Assembly: GCF_001418205.1 (NCBI RefSeq)
Contig: NZ_LIQF01000002.1
Coordinates: 248,001 to 312,000, forward strand
Reading direction: 5' to 3'
DNA length: 64,000 bases
DNA from: Marinomonas fungiae
GTDB taxonomy: Bacteria; Pseudomonadota; Gammaproteobacteria; Pseudomonadales; Marinomonadaceae
The notes under the pieces are model-generated. The model did no database searches and was not told where the DNA came from. It saw only the letters and a program-made list of their open reading frames with translations. Within the stretch, counting starts at the first letter, position 1. Each line of letters opens with the position of its first letter. Made by a program: the position numbers and the translations under genes. This document shows, piece after piece, positions 47,419 through 59,054 of this stretch.

Positions 47419-48824
47419 TCCTTTAGTAGGGTTTGAAACAATAAATGCAGCGCCGCTCGACGGCGCTCAGTTAAGGGCTGCGAGAAGCTTAGGCGCATGT
47501 GATTCTTATACAGACCATGGGCTGAAAACAGCACGCCAGGCGTTAAGACAATGCCTTTTTCAAGCAACGCCTTATAACTCTGCTGAGTATCAATATGGCT
47601 GGGTAACTCCAGCCAGCAACTCATACCGCCATTGGGCTTACTGAATTTTATGTGCGCGCCCCAATGCTGTCTAAGCTCCGCGATTAACTGATCCCGTTGT
47701 TCTTTCAATTGTTGGCGACGCTGATTCACATAGCGTTTGAAATGTCCCTGACTGATAAACTCGGCTAAGCCTTCTTGGACCGCTTGGGGGTTCGCCAATT
47801 GAGTAATCAGTTTTAGCTGGACAATTTTATCGTGCAATAGGCCGCCAGCGATCCAACCGATACGAAGCTCTCTGGACAAACATTTCGAAAACGAGCCACA
47901 CAAGATTACACGTCCTTCGCGGCAAACACTCTTAAGCGGCGGGCAGAGCTCATTGTGAAAACTTAACTCGCCATAAATATCGTCTTCAATGACATAGAAA
48001 TCATGCTGATTTGCGAGTTTCACGAGCGCTTTCATATTCGACACGGGCATTTTAGAGCCGGTGGGCGTGTGAAAATTAGGGGTGACGATACAGGCTTTTA
48101 TCGGCCAGTCTTGGATTTTGTCTGCTAACTCTTGCAAGTCTAATCCAGTATTGGGGTCAGAAGAGATTTCAATGACATGCAGACCTAACTGCTCAAGCTG
48201 CTGTAATGCGCCGTAAAAAGCCGGCGACTCGATGGCTACCGTATCTCCTTTCTGGCAGGTTGCCATCAGTGCCAAGAAGAGCGCATGTTGGCATCCCGAT
48301 GTGATGCATAAATCCTCTGCTGCCAAACTTGTCTCACGTTGGCGATAAAGATCAACGATGGCACTGCGAAGCCTGACAAGACCCTTTGGCTCATCGTAAT
48401 AATGGGCTTTCTGCTCGGGATGGAAACGAGAGGCCTTACCGATCATTCGATTTAGGTTAATCAAGTGCTGTGCGGTAGCGGTGGAGCGATCACTGGGCAA
48501 AATATCAAAAGCGGCACTGCGTGACATGATATCGCGAAAGAGATCGGGGACGTTGACTTGAGCCGGGATCGAAGGGGTGGGGACCTTTTGCGGCGTATTG
48601 TAGTCGCTACTGACTTCGGCCACAAAGTAACCTGACTTGGGCACAGCATAGATCAGCTGGTCAGCTTCAAGCTTGTGTAACGCGTGAATCACAGTGGCTT
48701 TGGACAGCTCATGTTGCTGACACAGGGTTCGTACCGACGGCAGCTTCTCACCCACTTTATAGCGACCTGTCTGTATTTGCTGACGTAAAAAAACTTCCAG
48801 AGCCTCGTAGCGAAATACGCTCAT
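47412..48824 (-). CDS. MocR-type regulator (GntR HTH fused to aminotransferase)
   Basis: A 470-residue regulator. The GntR winged helix (about 1-70: VGEKLPSVRTLCQQHELSKATVI) is joined to a fold-type I PLP domain (about 110-465) with CVITPNFHTPTG, IEDDIYGELSF and the PLP lysine in CGSFSKCLSREL. Such proteins control vitamin B6, amine or sulfur genes. The target here may be the divergent ccoG or a gene elsewhere; the sequence does not tell. AAGGA precedes the ATG. Confidence 0.9.
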   Translation of the reverse strand: MSVFRYEALEVFLRQQIQTGRYKVGEKLPSVRTLCQQHELSKATVIHALHKLEADQLIYAVPKSGYFVAEVSSDYNTPQKVPTPSIPAQVNVPDLFRDIMSRSAAFDILPSDRSTATAQHLINLNRMIGKASRFHPEQKAHYYDEPKGLVRLRSAIVDLYRQRETSLAAEDLCITSGCQHALFLALMATCQKGDTVAIESPAFYGALQQLEQLGLHVIEISSDPNTGLDLQELADKIQDWPIKACIVTPNFHTPTGSKMPVSNMKALVKLANQHDFYVIEDDIYGELSFHNELCPPLKSVCREGRVILCGSFSKCLSRELRIGWIAGGLLHDKIVQLKLITQLANPQAVQEGLAEFISQGHFKRYVNQRRQQLKEQRDQLIAELRQHWGAHIKFSKPNGGMSCWLELPSHIDTQQSYKALLEKGIVLTPGVLFSAHGLYKNHMRLSFSQPLTERRRAALHLLFQTLLKDQ

Positions 48825-49053
48825 AGCATGAGTCCTTCAATAAGTAGTCTGGGTCTATTTTAACGAATTTTTTGTGCCTTTTGCTAATCTGTGTCTGTTG
48901 AAGACCGCGGATCGGTTTAACCACTCAAAAGTATGCGTTATATCAAATGAAATCGTAACTCCGCCTGTGCCTATTCTTTTGCTCTTTATCTGTCTCTAAT
49001 TTTCGATAGTTATCTCTCTAAAGTAGCCTCAATGTTTCGTTGAGGCCTAAATC

Positions 49054-50403
49054 ATGCAAAAGATTCCATTAAAAGATACCACCCAACATCATGGCAAAAT
49101 CTATGTCCGGCTAATGAGTGGCCGCTTTCAGACTTTACGTCGCATCGTCAGCTGGCCACTGCTGGCGGCTTTCTTTTTGATGGCTTGGCTGCGGGTAGAC
49201 GGTGAGCCTTTATTGATGTTTTCATTCTCAACTCATCGCATTCTGTTATTTGGATTCGAGCTGTCTTGGTACGACTTGCAACTGCTGGGTGGACTCTTGA
49301 TTGCTGGAGCCGCCTTGCTGTTTTTCCTTTCTATGCTGGCGGGGCGAGTTTGGTGTGGCTTTGCTTGTCCGCAGAGTATTTGGACATGGATTTTTATCCG
49401 TATTGAAGACCTAGTTGAAGGCAAAGCGAACCGTCGCGCCAAGCAAGATAAACAACCGATACAAACCAATGTACTACTAAGACGTGTCATCAAGCATGGC
49501 TTGTGGCTATTGGTGTCGATCCTCACAGCGCTCACCTTTACTGGCTACTTTACCGATGTGTATCACCTGCTGTGGCAAGCTTGGCATTTTGAAATGCCGA
49601 TTTATATTGCGGTTTGGCTACTGACGGCGGTTGGCTTAACCTATCTCAATGCTGGCTTAATGCGTGAGCAAATCTGTCTACATGCCTGCCCGTATTCTCG
49701 TTTCCAATCGGTGATGCTGGACCAACACAGTAAAATTGTCTCCTACGATGAAGGCAGAGGTGAACCGCGAGCGGTGAAACAGTCCACTGGTGCTGTGAAA
49801 CAAGGTGACTGTGTTGATTGCACCTTATGTATTCAAGTTTGCCCGGTCGGCATTGATATTCGCCAAGGCTTACAGGCGCCTTGTATCAACTGTGGTGCCT
49901 GCATTGATGCCTGTGACTCAGTTATGAAGAAATTATCAAAGCCATTAGGACTGATCCGCTTTGCCAGTGAATCCGAGTTGCAAGGACAAGCCTATCAGCT
50001 GTTCCGCCCCCGTTTGCTGGGTTATCTATCGGTCGTGTTTGTGGCTTTAACAACGGTGGTGTATGGCTTTACGCAAACGACTGACTTGTTAGTTGAATTC
50101 AACCGCGAACGAGGCGCGATGTATACCGTGCAGGGCAATGGCGAAGTTTGTAACTTCTATAAGGTAAAAGCGGAGGCATTTAATATTGCCGCTGAGCAAA
50201 TGAAAATGTCAGTCACCACACCAAGTTACACCATTTATGGCAACGCAACGGTAGCGTTAGAAAAAGGCGATGCATACTGGCGTGGTGTGCGACTGTGTAC
50301 AGACACCCCAGTGCCAGGTAAATCAATCGTTAATATGACATTCACTGCAGGGGAGGCTGGCACTGAAAAGCAAGTGACGTTCTTTGCCCCAAGGCCACTT
50401 TAG
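49054..50403 (+). CDS. ccoG: Cytochrome oxidase assembly protein CcoG (FixG/RdxA)
   Basis: A 449-residue inner membrane protein with five helices that helps copper delivery to the cbb3 oxidase. Two ferredoxin-type cysteine motifs are visible (CVDCTLCIQVCPVGIDIRQG and then CINCGACIDACD), and the membrane CGFACPQSIW block. The Ig-like C-terminal domain is complete. It stands away from the ccoNOQP genes, which are outside the window. GAGG precedes the ATG; a terminator follows. Confidence 0.94.
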   Translation: MQKIPLKDTTQHHGKIYVRLMSGRFQTLRRIVSWPLLAAFFLMAWLRVDGEPLLMFSFSTHRILLFGFELSWYDLQLLGGLLIAGAALLFFLSMLAGRVWCGFACPQSIWTWIFIRIEDLVEGKANRRAKQDKQPIQTNVLLRRVIKHGLWLLVSILTALTFTGYFTDVYHLLWQAWHFEMPIYIAVWLLTAVGLTYLNAGLMREQICLHACPYSRFQSVMLDQHSKIVSYDEGRGEPRAVKQSTGAVKQGDCVDCTLCIQVCPVGIDIRQGLQAPCINCGACIDACDSVMKKLSKPLGLIRFASESELQGQAYQLFRPRLLGYLSVVFVALTTVVYGFTQTTDLLVEFNRERGAMYTVQGNGEVCNFYKVKAEAFNIAAEQMKMSVTTPSYTIYGNATVALEKGDAYWRGVRLCTDTPVPGKSIVNMTFTAGEAGTEKQVTFFAPRPL

Positions 50404-50451
50404 AACACAACCTCTAGCGCTAAGATAATCCTAGCCATGTAAACGCCTCTC

Positions 50452-50485
50452 AGCCCCTCACACCTCAGTGCGAGGGGCTTTTTAT
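50452..50485 (+). terminator. Terminator of ccoG
   Basis: AGCCCCTC (50452-50459), 12-base loop, GAGGGGCT (50472-50479), then TTTTATT. It marks the left boundary of the accessory island. Confidence 0.85.
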
Positions 50486-50840
50486 TGCACTCAGACAAAT
50501 GTCACTTTTATCGTATCGGAAAGGCCCAAGAAGTGCGTTATTATCGGATCAATATTGATCGTTATGGATGCCTCTATGTCTCATGGAATCAACAAAGCCA
50601 ATCTCACAGAAACCGATATCATTACCAAGCAAACGCAGAGGCAATCGCCGCATCCATATCTGGTACGAAGATTATCTGGTTGTATTAGACGGCAGAGGTG
50701 ACTATATCCTGCCTTGGACGGCATTCTATATTGAATATGATCACGAAAGAGTGAAGCCGGAAACGAAATGGAGGGGTATAAAGCTGGCATCGCCCCCTAC
50801 TGGAGACGGTGCCGTAACTCCTTCTACACATGGTAGATGA
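50485..50840 (+). pseudogene. Eroded reading frame of unknown origin
   Basis: Overlapping short frames here look like pieces of one gene. The first frame (50485-50688) gives MHSDKCHFYRIGKAQEVRYY. A second frame (50568-50840) gives GDYILPWTAFYIEYDHERV, which reads like genuine protein. They would join with one frame change. No start with a good ribosome site is seen, and I recognise no family. The alternative is that only the second frame is real or that none is. The gap from 50841 to 50941 holds nothing else. Confidence 0.35.
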
Positions 50841-50941
50841 GATATGTGAACGATAAGTACACAAGGCAAATATATCAATATCAAATTGATAAATTGAGCT
50901 GATTTACACGGTAACTACTCAATAGGCTGGAGATAGAACCT

Positions 50942-51163
50942 ATGAACAAAACCTGCCAAATTTGTGAGAAAGGGAGTTTGAAAGCAATCGTCGAGTGGAT
51001 TGATGTTGATTATGAAGGTCATACAAGCAAGATCAAAAGCCGCTTGGCCAAGTGTGATTTTTGTGGCAGTGAGCAAGCTGATAACAGCGATGTTACTGAG
51101 AATAAGCGCGCAATGACTGCTTTTAGAAAGCAAACCAAAGCTACATCAGAGTCGATGAGATAG
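50942..51163 (+). CDS. Short MqsA-like zinc-finger protein (antitoxin remnant)
   Basis: A 73-residue protein with a CXXC pair at C5/C8 and another at C38/C41, and the string EWIDVDYEGHTSKIKS between them. This is like the zinc-binding N-terminal half of MqsA-type antitoxins. The C-terminal HTH domain that binds DNA is missing; the protein ends soon after NKRAMTAFRKQT. GCTGGAG stands before the ATG. No MqsR-like toxin is seen. It may be a truncated remnant or an independent zinc-ribbon protein. Confidence 0.6.
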   Translation: MNKTCQICEKGSLKAIVEWIDVDYEGHTSKIKSRLAKCDFCGSEQADNSDVTENKRAMTAFRKQTKATSESMR

Positions 51164-51198
51164 AAAGGCGACTAGGGAGCCACCTTTCTAGTTCAGAC

Positions 51199-52287
51199 TT
51201 ACGCAAGCTCAAGTCGATAGAAAGGTTTTAAGCGGTCAAGTGCCACCGAGATGGCTTTTTCATGAAAGATTTTACTCTTTCGCGCCGCAGCGCCTGCACC
51301 AGCTGGCCATTTGCCGATACCGTCAATTAACGCTGCTTTGCTCGGTTCAATATCTTCCTTATAGATTAGCCAATCCAGTGTAGAAAGTAGCTCAAGGCCG
51401 AAGGGGGTTTCAAAACCATCGATCAGCTGAATCGTTTCAGTCAATGCCGAGCTGAATGGCTTCATTTCACTGCTTTTCAGATAAGCCTCGAGGCGTTCTT
51501 TTTGCGCGTCGTCGAACCAGATCACATCAAGCGGATCACAGTCGCTGATACGCTTTTCACACTTTAGATAAGTGCCGTCTAGATGCTCTAACACATGACG
51601 AAGGCGGTCGGCATAAGGGCCATAAATATTAGCTCTAAAGCGTAATTCTAAAGGGTTACTTGGTAATTCTGGGTGGCGCTCGATAGAACGCTCCAAGAAC
51701 CAAGCGAGTTTTTGAATCTCTAGTAAGCTACACTCGACCCCCAGCGTCCAGTATTGACGCACAAGCTCTGCAATCATGGCGCGAGCAGGCGTCAGTTTGA
51801 GCTCGCCTTTGCGTTTAGCCACATTTTGATACTGGGATGTGGGCTCATAGATAAAGATATCCACGTTATCCAAGTCAGAAAGAATTTGCTCAATTTGAGG
51901 CTTTACATCTGTCCAGTTGAGCTGTCCATTGCCTGCGCCTAAAGGAGGAATAGCGATAGATCGAACATCGCTCTCAATAATAAATGACCTTAAGTCCTTT
52001 AGTCCCTCTACAATCCATTCCATTTTAGATGGACTGCGCCAATGCTGCTTTGTTGGGAAGTTTATGATCCATCGCGGGCCAGTGAGCTCATCTGTTGATG
52101 TAACAAACATCTTACCTGTTTGTACTTGTTTAGCTTTACATGCTTGAGCGTAGATACTCATGTTTTTAGGAAAACGCTCTTTAAACATGAGTGCGATTCC
52201 TTTGCCCATTACACCTACGGTATTTACCGTGTTAACTAGGGCATCTACCTCTGCGTCGAGCAAGTTACCTTGTGTGTAATGAATCAT
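51199..52287 (-). CDS. darG: DarG: macrodomain DNA ADP-ribosyl glycohydrolase antitoxin
   Basis: DarG removes ADP-ribose that DarT puts on DNA and also binds DarT. The macrodomain covers about residues 1-150 ([49 protein letters not shown]). A C-terminal domain (about 160-362) is helical, ends with no known catalytic motif, and matches the DarG partner-binding half in size. It starts one base after the darT stop, so it is translated from the same message, with a weak ribosome site that suggests coupling. Both halves look intact. Confidence 0.92.
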   Translation of the reverse strand: MIHYTQGNLLDAEVDALVNTVNTVGVMGKGIALMFKERFPKNMSIYAQACKAKQVQTGKMFVTSTDELTGPRWIINFPTKQHWRSPSKMEWIVEGLKDLRSFIIESDVRSIAIPPLGAGNGQLNWTDVKPQIEQILSDLDNVDIFIYEPTSQYQNVAKRKGELKLTPARAMIAELVRQYWTLGVECSLLEIQKLAWFLERSIERHPELPSNPLELRFRANIYGPYADRLRHVLEHLDGTYLKCEKRISDCDPLDVIWFDDAQKERLEAYLKSSEMKPFSSALTETIQLIDGFETPFGLELLSTLDWLIYKEDIEPSKAALIDGIGKWPAGAGAAARKSKIFHEKAISVALDRLKPFYRLELA

Positions 52288-52288
52288 A

Positions 52289-52936
52289 TTAGAAATACCA
52301 TTGCGTCATTTTGTGGACCTCTAGGGCAAGCGATCTTACCTGAATAGCTTGCTCTAGTTGAAGCTTAATATCTTCAGTATAACAAACAATGCCTAATAAG
52401 CTTTGAACAGGAAGGTGTTGGTAGACAAGTGCCTCCGCTTGATAGCGCTCTATTTTTTCTGGATCGTTTGCATCCCGTTGGAAATCTCTATTTTGCAGAA
52501 TGTTCCAGTCTAGGTTAACTAAGTCGTTATATTGATTGAAAAATTCTGCCAACTGAGTGTAAGCGTGTCGATCAGTGAATACGAAAGGAATATTGTTTTC
52601 CAGTAGCTTTGGGATTGATGAAACCAATATTACTATTTCTTCGTTGCGTCGTTTTGCTACGCCTATTCCAGTAAAGATGTTGTACATCATGGGAGAAAAC
52701 GGCGTGAAGTAAAATGGAACGTAATCACTTAGTGTTCCGTATGGCTCAATAGGGACAGCCCTTTGTGTTCTTTTTTGAATCAGCTCGGGATTACCAATGG
52801 CTTGGTAGTTAGGTGACTGAACAGTTGAATTCGCACTATAAAGACCATTATCTAAAATCCAAGGTATGTTGCTTACGTGGACGATGCGCCATATAAGGCC
52901 TTTTTGAGGATTCAAACTCTGATAGCGACCTGACAT
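52289..52936 (-). CDS. darT: DarT: DNA ADP-ribosyltransferase toxin
   Basis: DarT (DUF4433) uses NAD to ADP-ribosylate single-stranded DNA. The 215-residue protein has the N-terminal [19 protein letters not shown] with the NAD-contact His20, the basic [27 protein letters not shown], and the catalytic Glu in [14 protein letters not shown] (E168). All expected blocks are present, so the toxin is probably active. GAGGG precedes the ATG, 3 bases after the mrr stop. It pairs with darG. Confidence 0.93.
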   Translation of the reverse strand: MSGRYQSLNPQKGLIWRIVHVSNIPWILDNGLYSANSTVQSPNYQAIGNPELIQKRTQRAVPIEPYGTLSDYVPFYFTPFSPMMYNIFTGIGVAKRRNEEIVILVSSIPKLLENNIPFVFTDRHAYTQLAEFFNQYNDLVNLDWNILQNRDFQRDANDPEKIERYQAEALVYQHLPVQSLLGIVCYTEDIKLQLEQAIQVRSLALEVHKMTQWYF

Positions 52937-52939
52937 GTT

Positions 52940-53869
52940 TTAGCCCTCAAAAAACTCTTCATCGATCTTCTTAAGATGAAGAGTCTGCTCATTTCTACTG
53001 CCGATATTGTAGCGCAGCATAAGCTTCGCAAGTTGTTGTCCGTTGATTAACACGATGCGTGAGCCAAGGTCATTGGCGGTTTTGATCGCGGAGGCCGTGA
53101 AGTCGGAGGTGGTGATAAATAGCCCTTTCTGAGCTCTCTTCAAGTTAAGCGCGCCAAAGAAGTCTCGTATGTCGCTAGAGCTGACGTTGTTGCCTGCGGC
53201 ATAGCGTTTGGCTTGGATGTAGATCTGATCGACCCCCAGCGGGTCTTGGTTGATCACGCCATCGACACCGTTATCACCGGTCTGGCCGAGGGCATGGGCG
53301 GTGCTTTCGCCTGTGCCGCCGTAGCCCATTGCGAGTAGGAGGTCGATTAGCAGTTGCTCAAAAAACGCCGGCGAGACGTTTCTGGTTCGTGTTAACAGCT
53401 CTTCTTCAAGGGCTTGGTTAATACGATGGTAAGCCTTAATTAATGCTTCATCGGGTGTAATCTCCTCGTCGCTCTGTTGGATTGCAGAGGTGCAATCTCT
53501 GCTATCTGTGCTCTCAATCTCATTACTCTTGTTCTTGAACGCTTGGAATTCGTCGAACTGCTTCAAGTAGTCATTGTTGATATCGACGTTGGCTGCGAGG
53601 GCTTCAAGGCCACGCTCAGTAATGATTAGATGGGCTCGTTTAGGGCTGTCGATCAGCCCCGCTTTTAAGAGGTAGGTACGAGCCCAAGCAACACGGTTAT
53701 CTATGATTCGCTGATTGCCACTTGCAAAAAACTCATTGCGCTCTTCATCGGATAGCTGAAAGTGGTCGGCAATCGCTGTGACGAGGTCTCGAACGCGAAC
53801 GTCTTGGCCAGGTTGCGAGGCAAGCTCTTGCAATAGCGGTTGCATGATTTGTTGGTAGTTCGGAATCAT
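52940..53869 (-). CDS. Mrr-type restriction endonuclease
   Basis: A 309-residue nuclease. The N-terminal Mrr_N winged-helix domain (about 1-95: LLQELASQPGQDVRVRDLVTAIADHF) recognises DNA. A low-complexity linker follows (100-145), and the C-terminal Mrr_cat domain (about 165-290) has the PD-(D/E)xK-type sites GDNGVDGVI and IYIQAKRY. Mrr enzymes cut methylated or modified DNA. It is the first gene of a tight operon with darT (3-base gap) and darG. GGAAGAG precedes the ATG. The 278 bases to lplA hold both promoters and no other gene. Confidence 0.9.
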   Translation of the reverse strand: MIPNYQQIMQPLLQELASQPGQDVRVRDLVTAIADHFQLSDEERNEFFASGNQRIIDNRVAWARTYLLKAGLIDSPKRAHLIITERGLEALAANVDINNDYLKQFDEFQAFKNKSNEIESTDSRDCTSAIQQSDEEITPDEALIKAYHRINQALEEELLTRTRNVSPAFFEQLLIDLLLAMGYGGTGESTAHALGQTGDNGVDGVINQDPLGVDQIYIQAKRYAAGNNVSSSDIRDFFGALNLKRAQKGLFITTSDFTASAIKTANDLGSRIVLINGQQLAKLMLRYNIGSRNEQTLHLKKIDEEFFEG

Positions 53870-54147
53870 TCGGCTCTTCCTTAAGCACTCAAAGAGGGCG
53901 ATTGGTCATGGCTGTTGGGAGATACGTGACTTTATTATACGTTTGGCTAATAAATCAAAGCAGAAAGGCTTCTAGATGTTTATTCATGTGAGAAAGTTTT
54001 CTGGGGCTGGTTTCTAGGTTGTACAAGCTTAGTCGAGGCTGGGCTTTTAACTAATTGTTACTGGCTGTTTTTCTGAGCACTGTGCTTTAATTCAATGAGT
54101 GGCCCCGATTCACTCTTCTCTCATTTGGCACACGGAAGCGAGTAGTT

Positions 54148-55164
54148 ATGCATAAGACACGTATCCTGATTTCGACGACTTTTGATCCTTGGTTTAATTT
54201 GGCGGTGGAGGATACGATTTTTCGTTCCATGCCTGCGGATCAGCGGGTGTTATTTTTGTGGCGCAATGCGGAGACGATTGTGATTGGTCGTGCTCAAAAT
54301 CCTTGGCGTGAATGCAATACTGAGCGTATGAAACAAGATGCGGTAAAGTTGGCTCGACGTCAGACAGGTGGTGGTGCGGTGTTCCATGATTTGGGTAATA
54401 CTAATTTTACCTTTATGGCACCCAAGCCCGAGTACGATAAAGAGGTGTCGACCAATATCGTGCTGGCGGGTTTAGAAAAGTTAGGTATTAAAGGTCAAGC
54501 CAATGGGCGCAATGATCTGGTGGTGATGGAAGGCGATGTGATTAAGAAATTTTCTGGTTCCGCTTACCGTGAAACAGCCGATCGAGGCTTTCATCATGGC
54601 ACCTTGTTATTGAGTGCAGACATGCAGCGTTTGGGGGATTACTTAAATCCAGATGAGAAAAAGCTGCAAGCCAAAGGTATTACTTCGGTACGCTCTCGAG
54701 TGACCAATTTAAACCAGATTAAGCCTGATATTGACCATGACATGGTGTGCGATGCGATTATCGCGGCTTTTTCTGAGTATTACGGCGAGCATGTTGAACC
54801 GGAGTTGATTGCTCCTGAGCATTTTCAAAATCTGCCCGGTTTTAGTGAGCGTTTTGCCCTACAAAGTAGCTGGGACTGGAACTTTGGTCAGACGCCACCC
54901 TTTACTCATAGTTTAGAAGAGCGCTTTGAATGGGGCGGTGTAGAGCTGTTGTTAGATGTAGAGAAAGGCATCATCAAGCAGGCCACGGTATATACCGATA
55001 TGCTAGATCCAGCGCCGTTGGAAAATTTAACGCAGCGCTTAGAAGGTGTTCATTATAATGTCGCCAATGTGGTCGACGCAGTGGATCAACTTAAGAACAC
55101 CTACCCGCAATATGCTATGTGGATGGCTGAGCTGAGTGATTGGCTCATTACTCAGCTGGAATAA
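54148..55164 (+). CDS. lplA: Lipoate-protein ligase A
   Basis: LplA attaches free lipoate to lipoyl domains of 2-oxoacid dehydrogenases. The 338-residue protein has [15 protein letters not shown] (the lipoate-AMP binding motif) and [12 protein letters not shown] with the catalytic Lys. Its length includes the C-terminal accessory domain. Its end overlaps the convergent LysR gene by 17 bases. Confidence 0.94.
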   Translation: MHKTRILISTTFDPWFNLAVEDTIFRSMPADQRVLFLWRNAETIVIGRAQNPWRECNTERMKQDAVKLARRQTGGGAVFHDLGNTNFTFMAPKPEYDKEVSTNIVLAGLEKLGIKGQANGRNDLVVMEGDVIKKFSGSAYRETADRGFHHGTLLLSADMQRLGDYLNPDEKKLQAKGITSVRSRVTNLNQIKPDIDHDMVCDAIIAAFSEYYGEHVEPELIAPEHFQNLPGFSERFALQSSWDWNFGQTPPFTHSLEERFEWGGVELLLDVEKGIIKQATVYTDMLDPAPLENLTQRLEGVHYNVANVVDAVDQLKNTYPQYAMWMAELSDWLITQLE

Positions 55165-56377
55165 CCCAAGCTATTTTGCGCTTGATAACCGCCTTAAGTT
55201 CCTCAATAAAGGTGTCAATGATCGCAGATTGGTGCGCTTTGTGAAGCGTAATGCCGATGGTGCAATCCGGCGAAGGCAGGTCGATTGGCACTTGCTTGAG
55301 CCGCGGATTTAGCCGCTGAATATTCCAGTCGTCGTAAAATAGCAGAGCGATGGCATCACTATGAATCACCAGTTCTTCTGAAGACGCAAACGTCAGCATC
55401 TCTAATGCTTGGATCGGTGGTTTGTTATCGATACTGTGAAATAGCGTTTCAAAATATTCTCGAATCGGTGTGCCGTGGCGTGCCACAATCCAGCGCTCAT
55501 CGGTTAAGTCCTTAAGCCCCATCGCCTTTTGATGCACGGGATGATCGGCTCGGGCGATCAGCGTGTACTGCGCATGTAACAGAGGAATCTCGATCAAATC
55601 TGGATGAATCGGCCCAGTTCTTAATAACCCTAGAAAGCAATCAATTTCCCCCTGTACCAAGGCATTTGCCAGCATGTGATAAGGGCCTTGCATGGCTTGT
55701 AAGCGGATGCGTGGATGCCGCTTAAAAATGGAAGCAAAGGCAATCGGCACTATGTCTTGGCAAGAAAACGAGAGCATGCCGACAGAGAGGCGGCCATTTA
55801 ATTCATTGGGGCGGGATTGCAGCGCTTGGTGCAGAGACTGCGCAATTGGCTGGGCTCTAAGATACAGGGCAGCCAGCTCCTTGGCCGCTGGCTGTGGTGT
55901 TAACCCATGACGCAGTCGAGCAAATAATGGCTGTCGTACCATATTTTCCAATTCTTTAAGGGTTTTGCTGACCGCTGGCTGCGTGATGCCAAGCACTTCC
56001 GCTGCCACCGAGGCGCTGCCTAAGCGACACACGGCTTCGGCCACCATCAAATGGCGCCATTCCAGATGATTTCTTAGGGTTAAAACGGTGTGAGCACTTT
56101 TCTGCAGGTGTTGTTCCACCTCAAGGATCGCATTGAGTAGCGCATCGCAAGTGGCCATCACCACTTCGCCATCTGCGGTCAGCTCGGCGCCGCTCCAGCC
56201 CCGCGTGAAAATACTCACGTCAAGCGCTTGCTCTTCTTGCGCTAGTGACCGCGACACACTGGATTGACTGAGATTCAGTGCGGCACTGGCGCTTTGTTCC
56301 GAGCCTTTTCTCATTACTTCACGGATGACGCGGCATTGCTTCAATGTGAGAGGTGTTCCGCTGGTACTGTGATGCAT
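55148..56377 (-). CDS. LysR-type regulator with two N-terminal HTH domains
   Basis: A 409-residue LysR regulator, about 100 residues longer than usual. Two helix-turn-helix domains occur in tandem: about residues 8-65 ([23 protein letters not shown]) and about 95-155 ([21 protein letters not shown]). The co-inducer-binding domain follows (about 190-400). It is divergent from ligA, with a 155-base gap that has a weak dyad (ATAACC at 56424-56429 with GTTTAT at 56444-56449). It probably controls the ligA-to-dctM cluster in response to an aromatic acid. Ligand unknown. Confidence 0.88.
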   Translation of the reverse strand: MHHSTSGTPLTLKQCRVIREVMRKGSEQSASAALNLSQSSVSRSLAQEEQALDVSIFTRGWSGAELTADGEVVMATCDALLNAILEVEQHLQKSAHTVLTLRNHLEWRHLMVAEAVCRLGSASVAAEVLGITQPAVSKTLKELENMVRQPLFARLRHGLTPQPAAKELAALYLRAQPIAQSLHQALQSRPNELNGRLSVGMLSFSCQDIVPIAFASIFKRHPRIRLQAMQGPYHMLANALVQGEIDCFLGLLRTGPIHPDLIEIPLLHAQYTLIARADHPVHQKAMGLKDLTDERWIVARHGTPIREYFETLFHSIDNKPPIQALEMLTFASSEELVIHSDAIALLFYDDWNIQRLNPRLKQVPIDLPSPDCTIGITLHKAHQSAIIDTFIEELKAVIKRKIAWVIPAE

Positions 56378-56532
56378 GGGTGTTGTCCTGATTGCCTGCC
56401 TAGACGCGCATTGATTTTAAGATATAACCAAATTTTAAAGAATGTTTATAAAAGTGCATAGGACAGATGCAAATTGGCTGTGTAGTTTTAATGGAAAGTA
56501 CTAATACATCTTTAGGCTGAAGCAGGAAGAGT

Positions 56533-58475
<1,943 letters not shown>

Positions 58476-58489
<14 letters not shown>

Positions 58490-58925
58490 TTTAGACACTA
58501 TGTTGATCGAATGGCAATGTCAGAAATTAGTGACGCGTTCCATTAATTTACTGGACCAAAGCCGCTGGCAAGAGCTGTCTGAGTGCTACAGCGAAGATGC
58601 CGTATTGTATCGCCCGAGCGCACCACTAGACAAAATCGAAGGACGGGCGGCGATCCTGAAATCGTTTACCGAGCGTCCAAGCAAAGAAACCTGTCATGCC
58701 TTGAGCAATATGGAAGTGACAGTTCATGATTCGCTGTCCGCGACCGTGGTATCCCGAGTGGTACTTTTTTCTGGTGAGCAAAAAGCGCCGGATATCGAGA
58801 CGATAGTGATGGCCAAAGCCAACGTGTTTATTGGCCGCTTTGTTGATCAATTAAAAAAGGTCGATGGCGAATGGTTAATTGCCAAGAGGCAAGGATCGAT
58901 TGAACTACACTTCAAAGGGAGTTGA
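58476..58925 (+). CDS. NTF2/SnoaL-like protein
   Basis: A 149-residue NTF2-fold protein, with LVTRSINLLDQSRWQELSEC and SEDAVLYRPSAPLDKIEG at the start and the C-terminal DGEWLIAKR strand. Members include ketosteroid isomerases and small subunits of ring hydroxylases, so an isomerase or hydratase role in the pathway is possible. The ATG at 58476 overlaps the hydrolase end by 14 bases and follows GGAAGTGAGG. Catalytic residues cannot be assigned. Confidence 0.78.
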
Positions 58926-59054
58926 TCAAAAACGCCTAATTGGCCGCCAACATATGAATTTTAAAAATAGGGCGCTGCACAGATAAGCTTCGTCCTTCGG
59001 TCCAAAATAAAAAACGTCCTTTTAGGGCACTAAGATCAAGATGGGAGTCATCAT

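Noticed and set aside
48917..48985. Possible Anr site upstream of ccoG
   Set aside because: Only one half-site (ATCAA) is good; the other half does not match.
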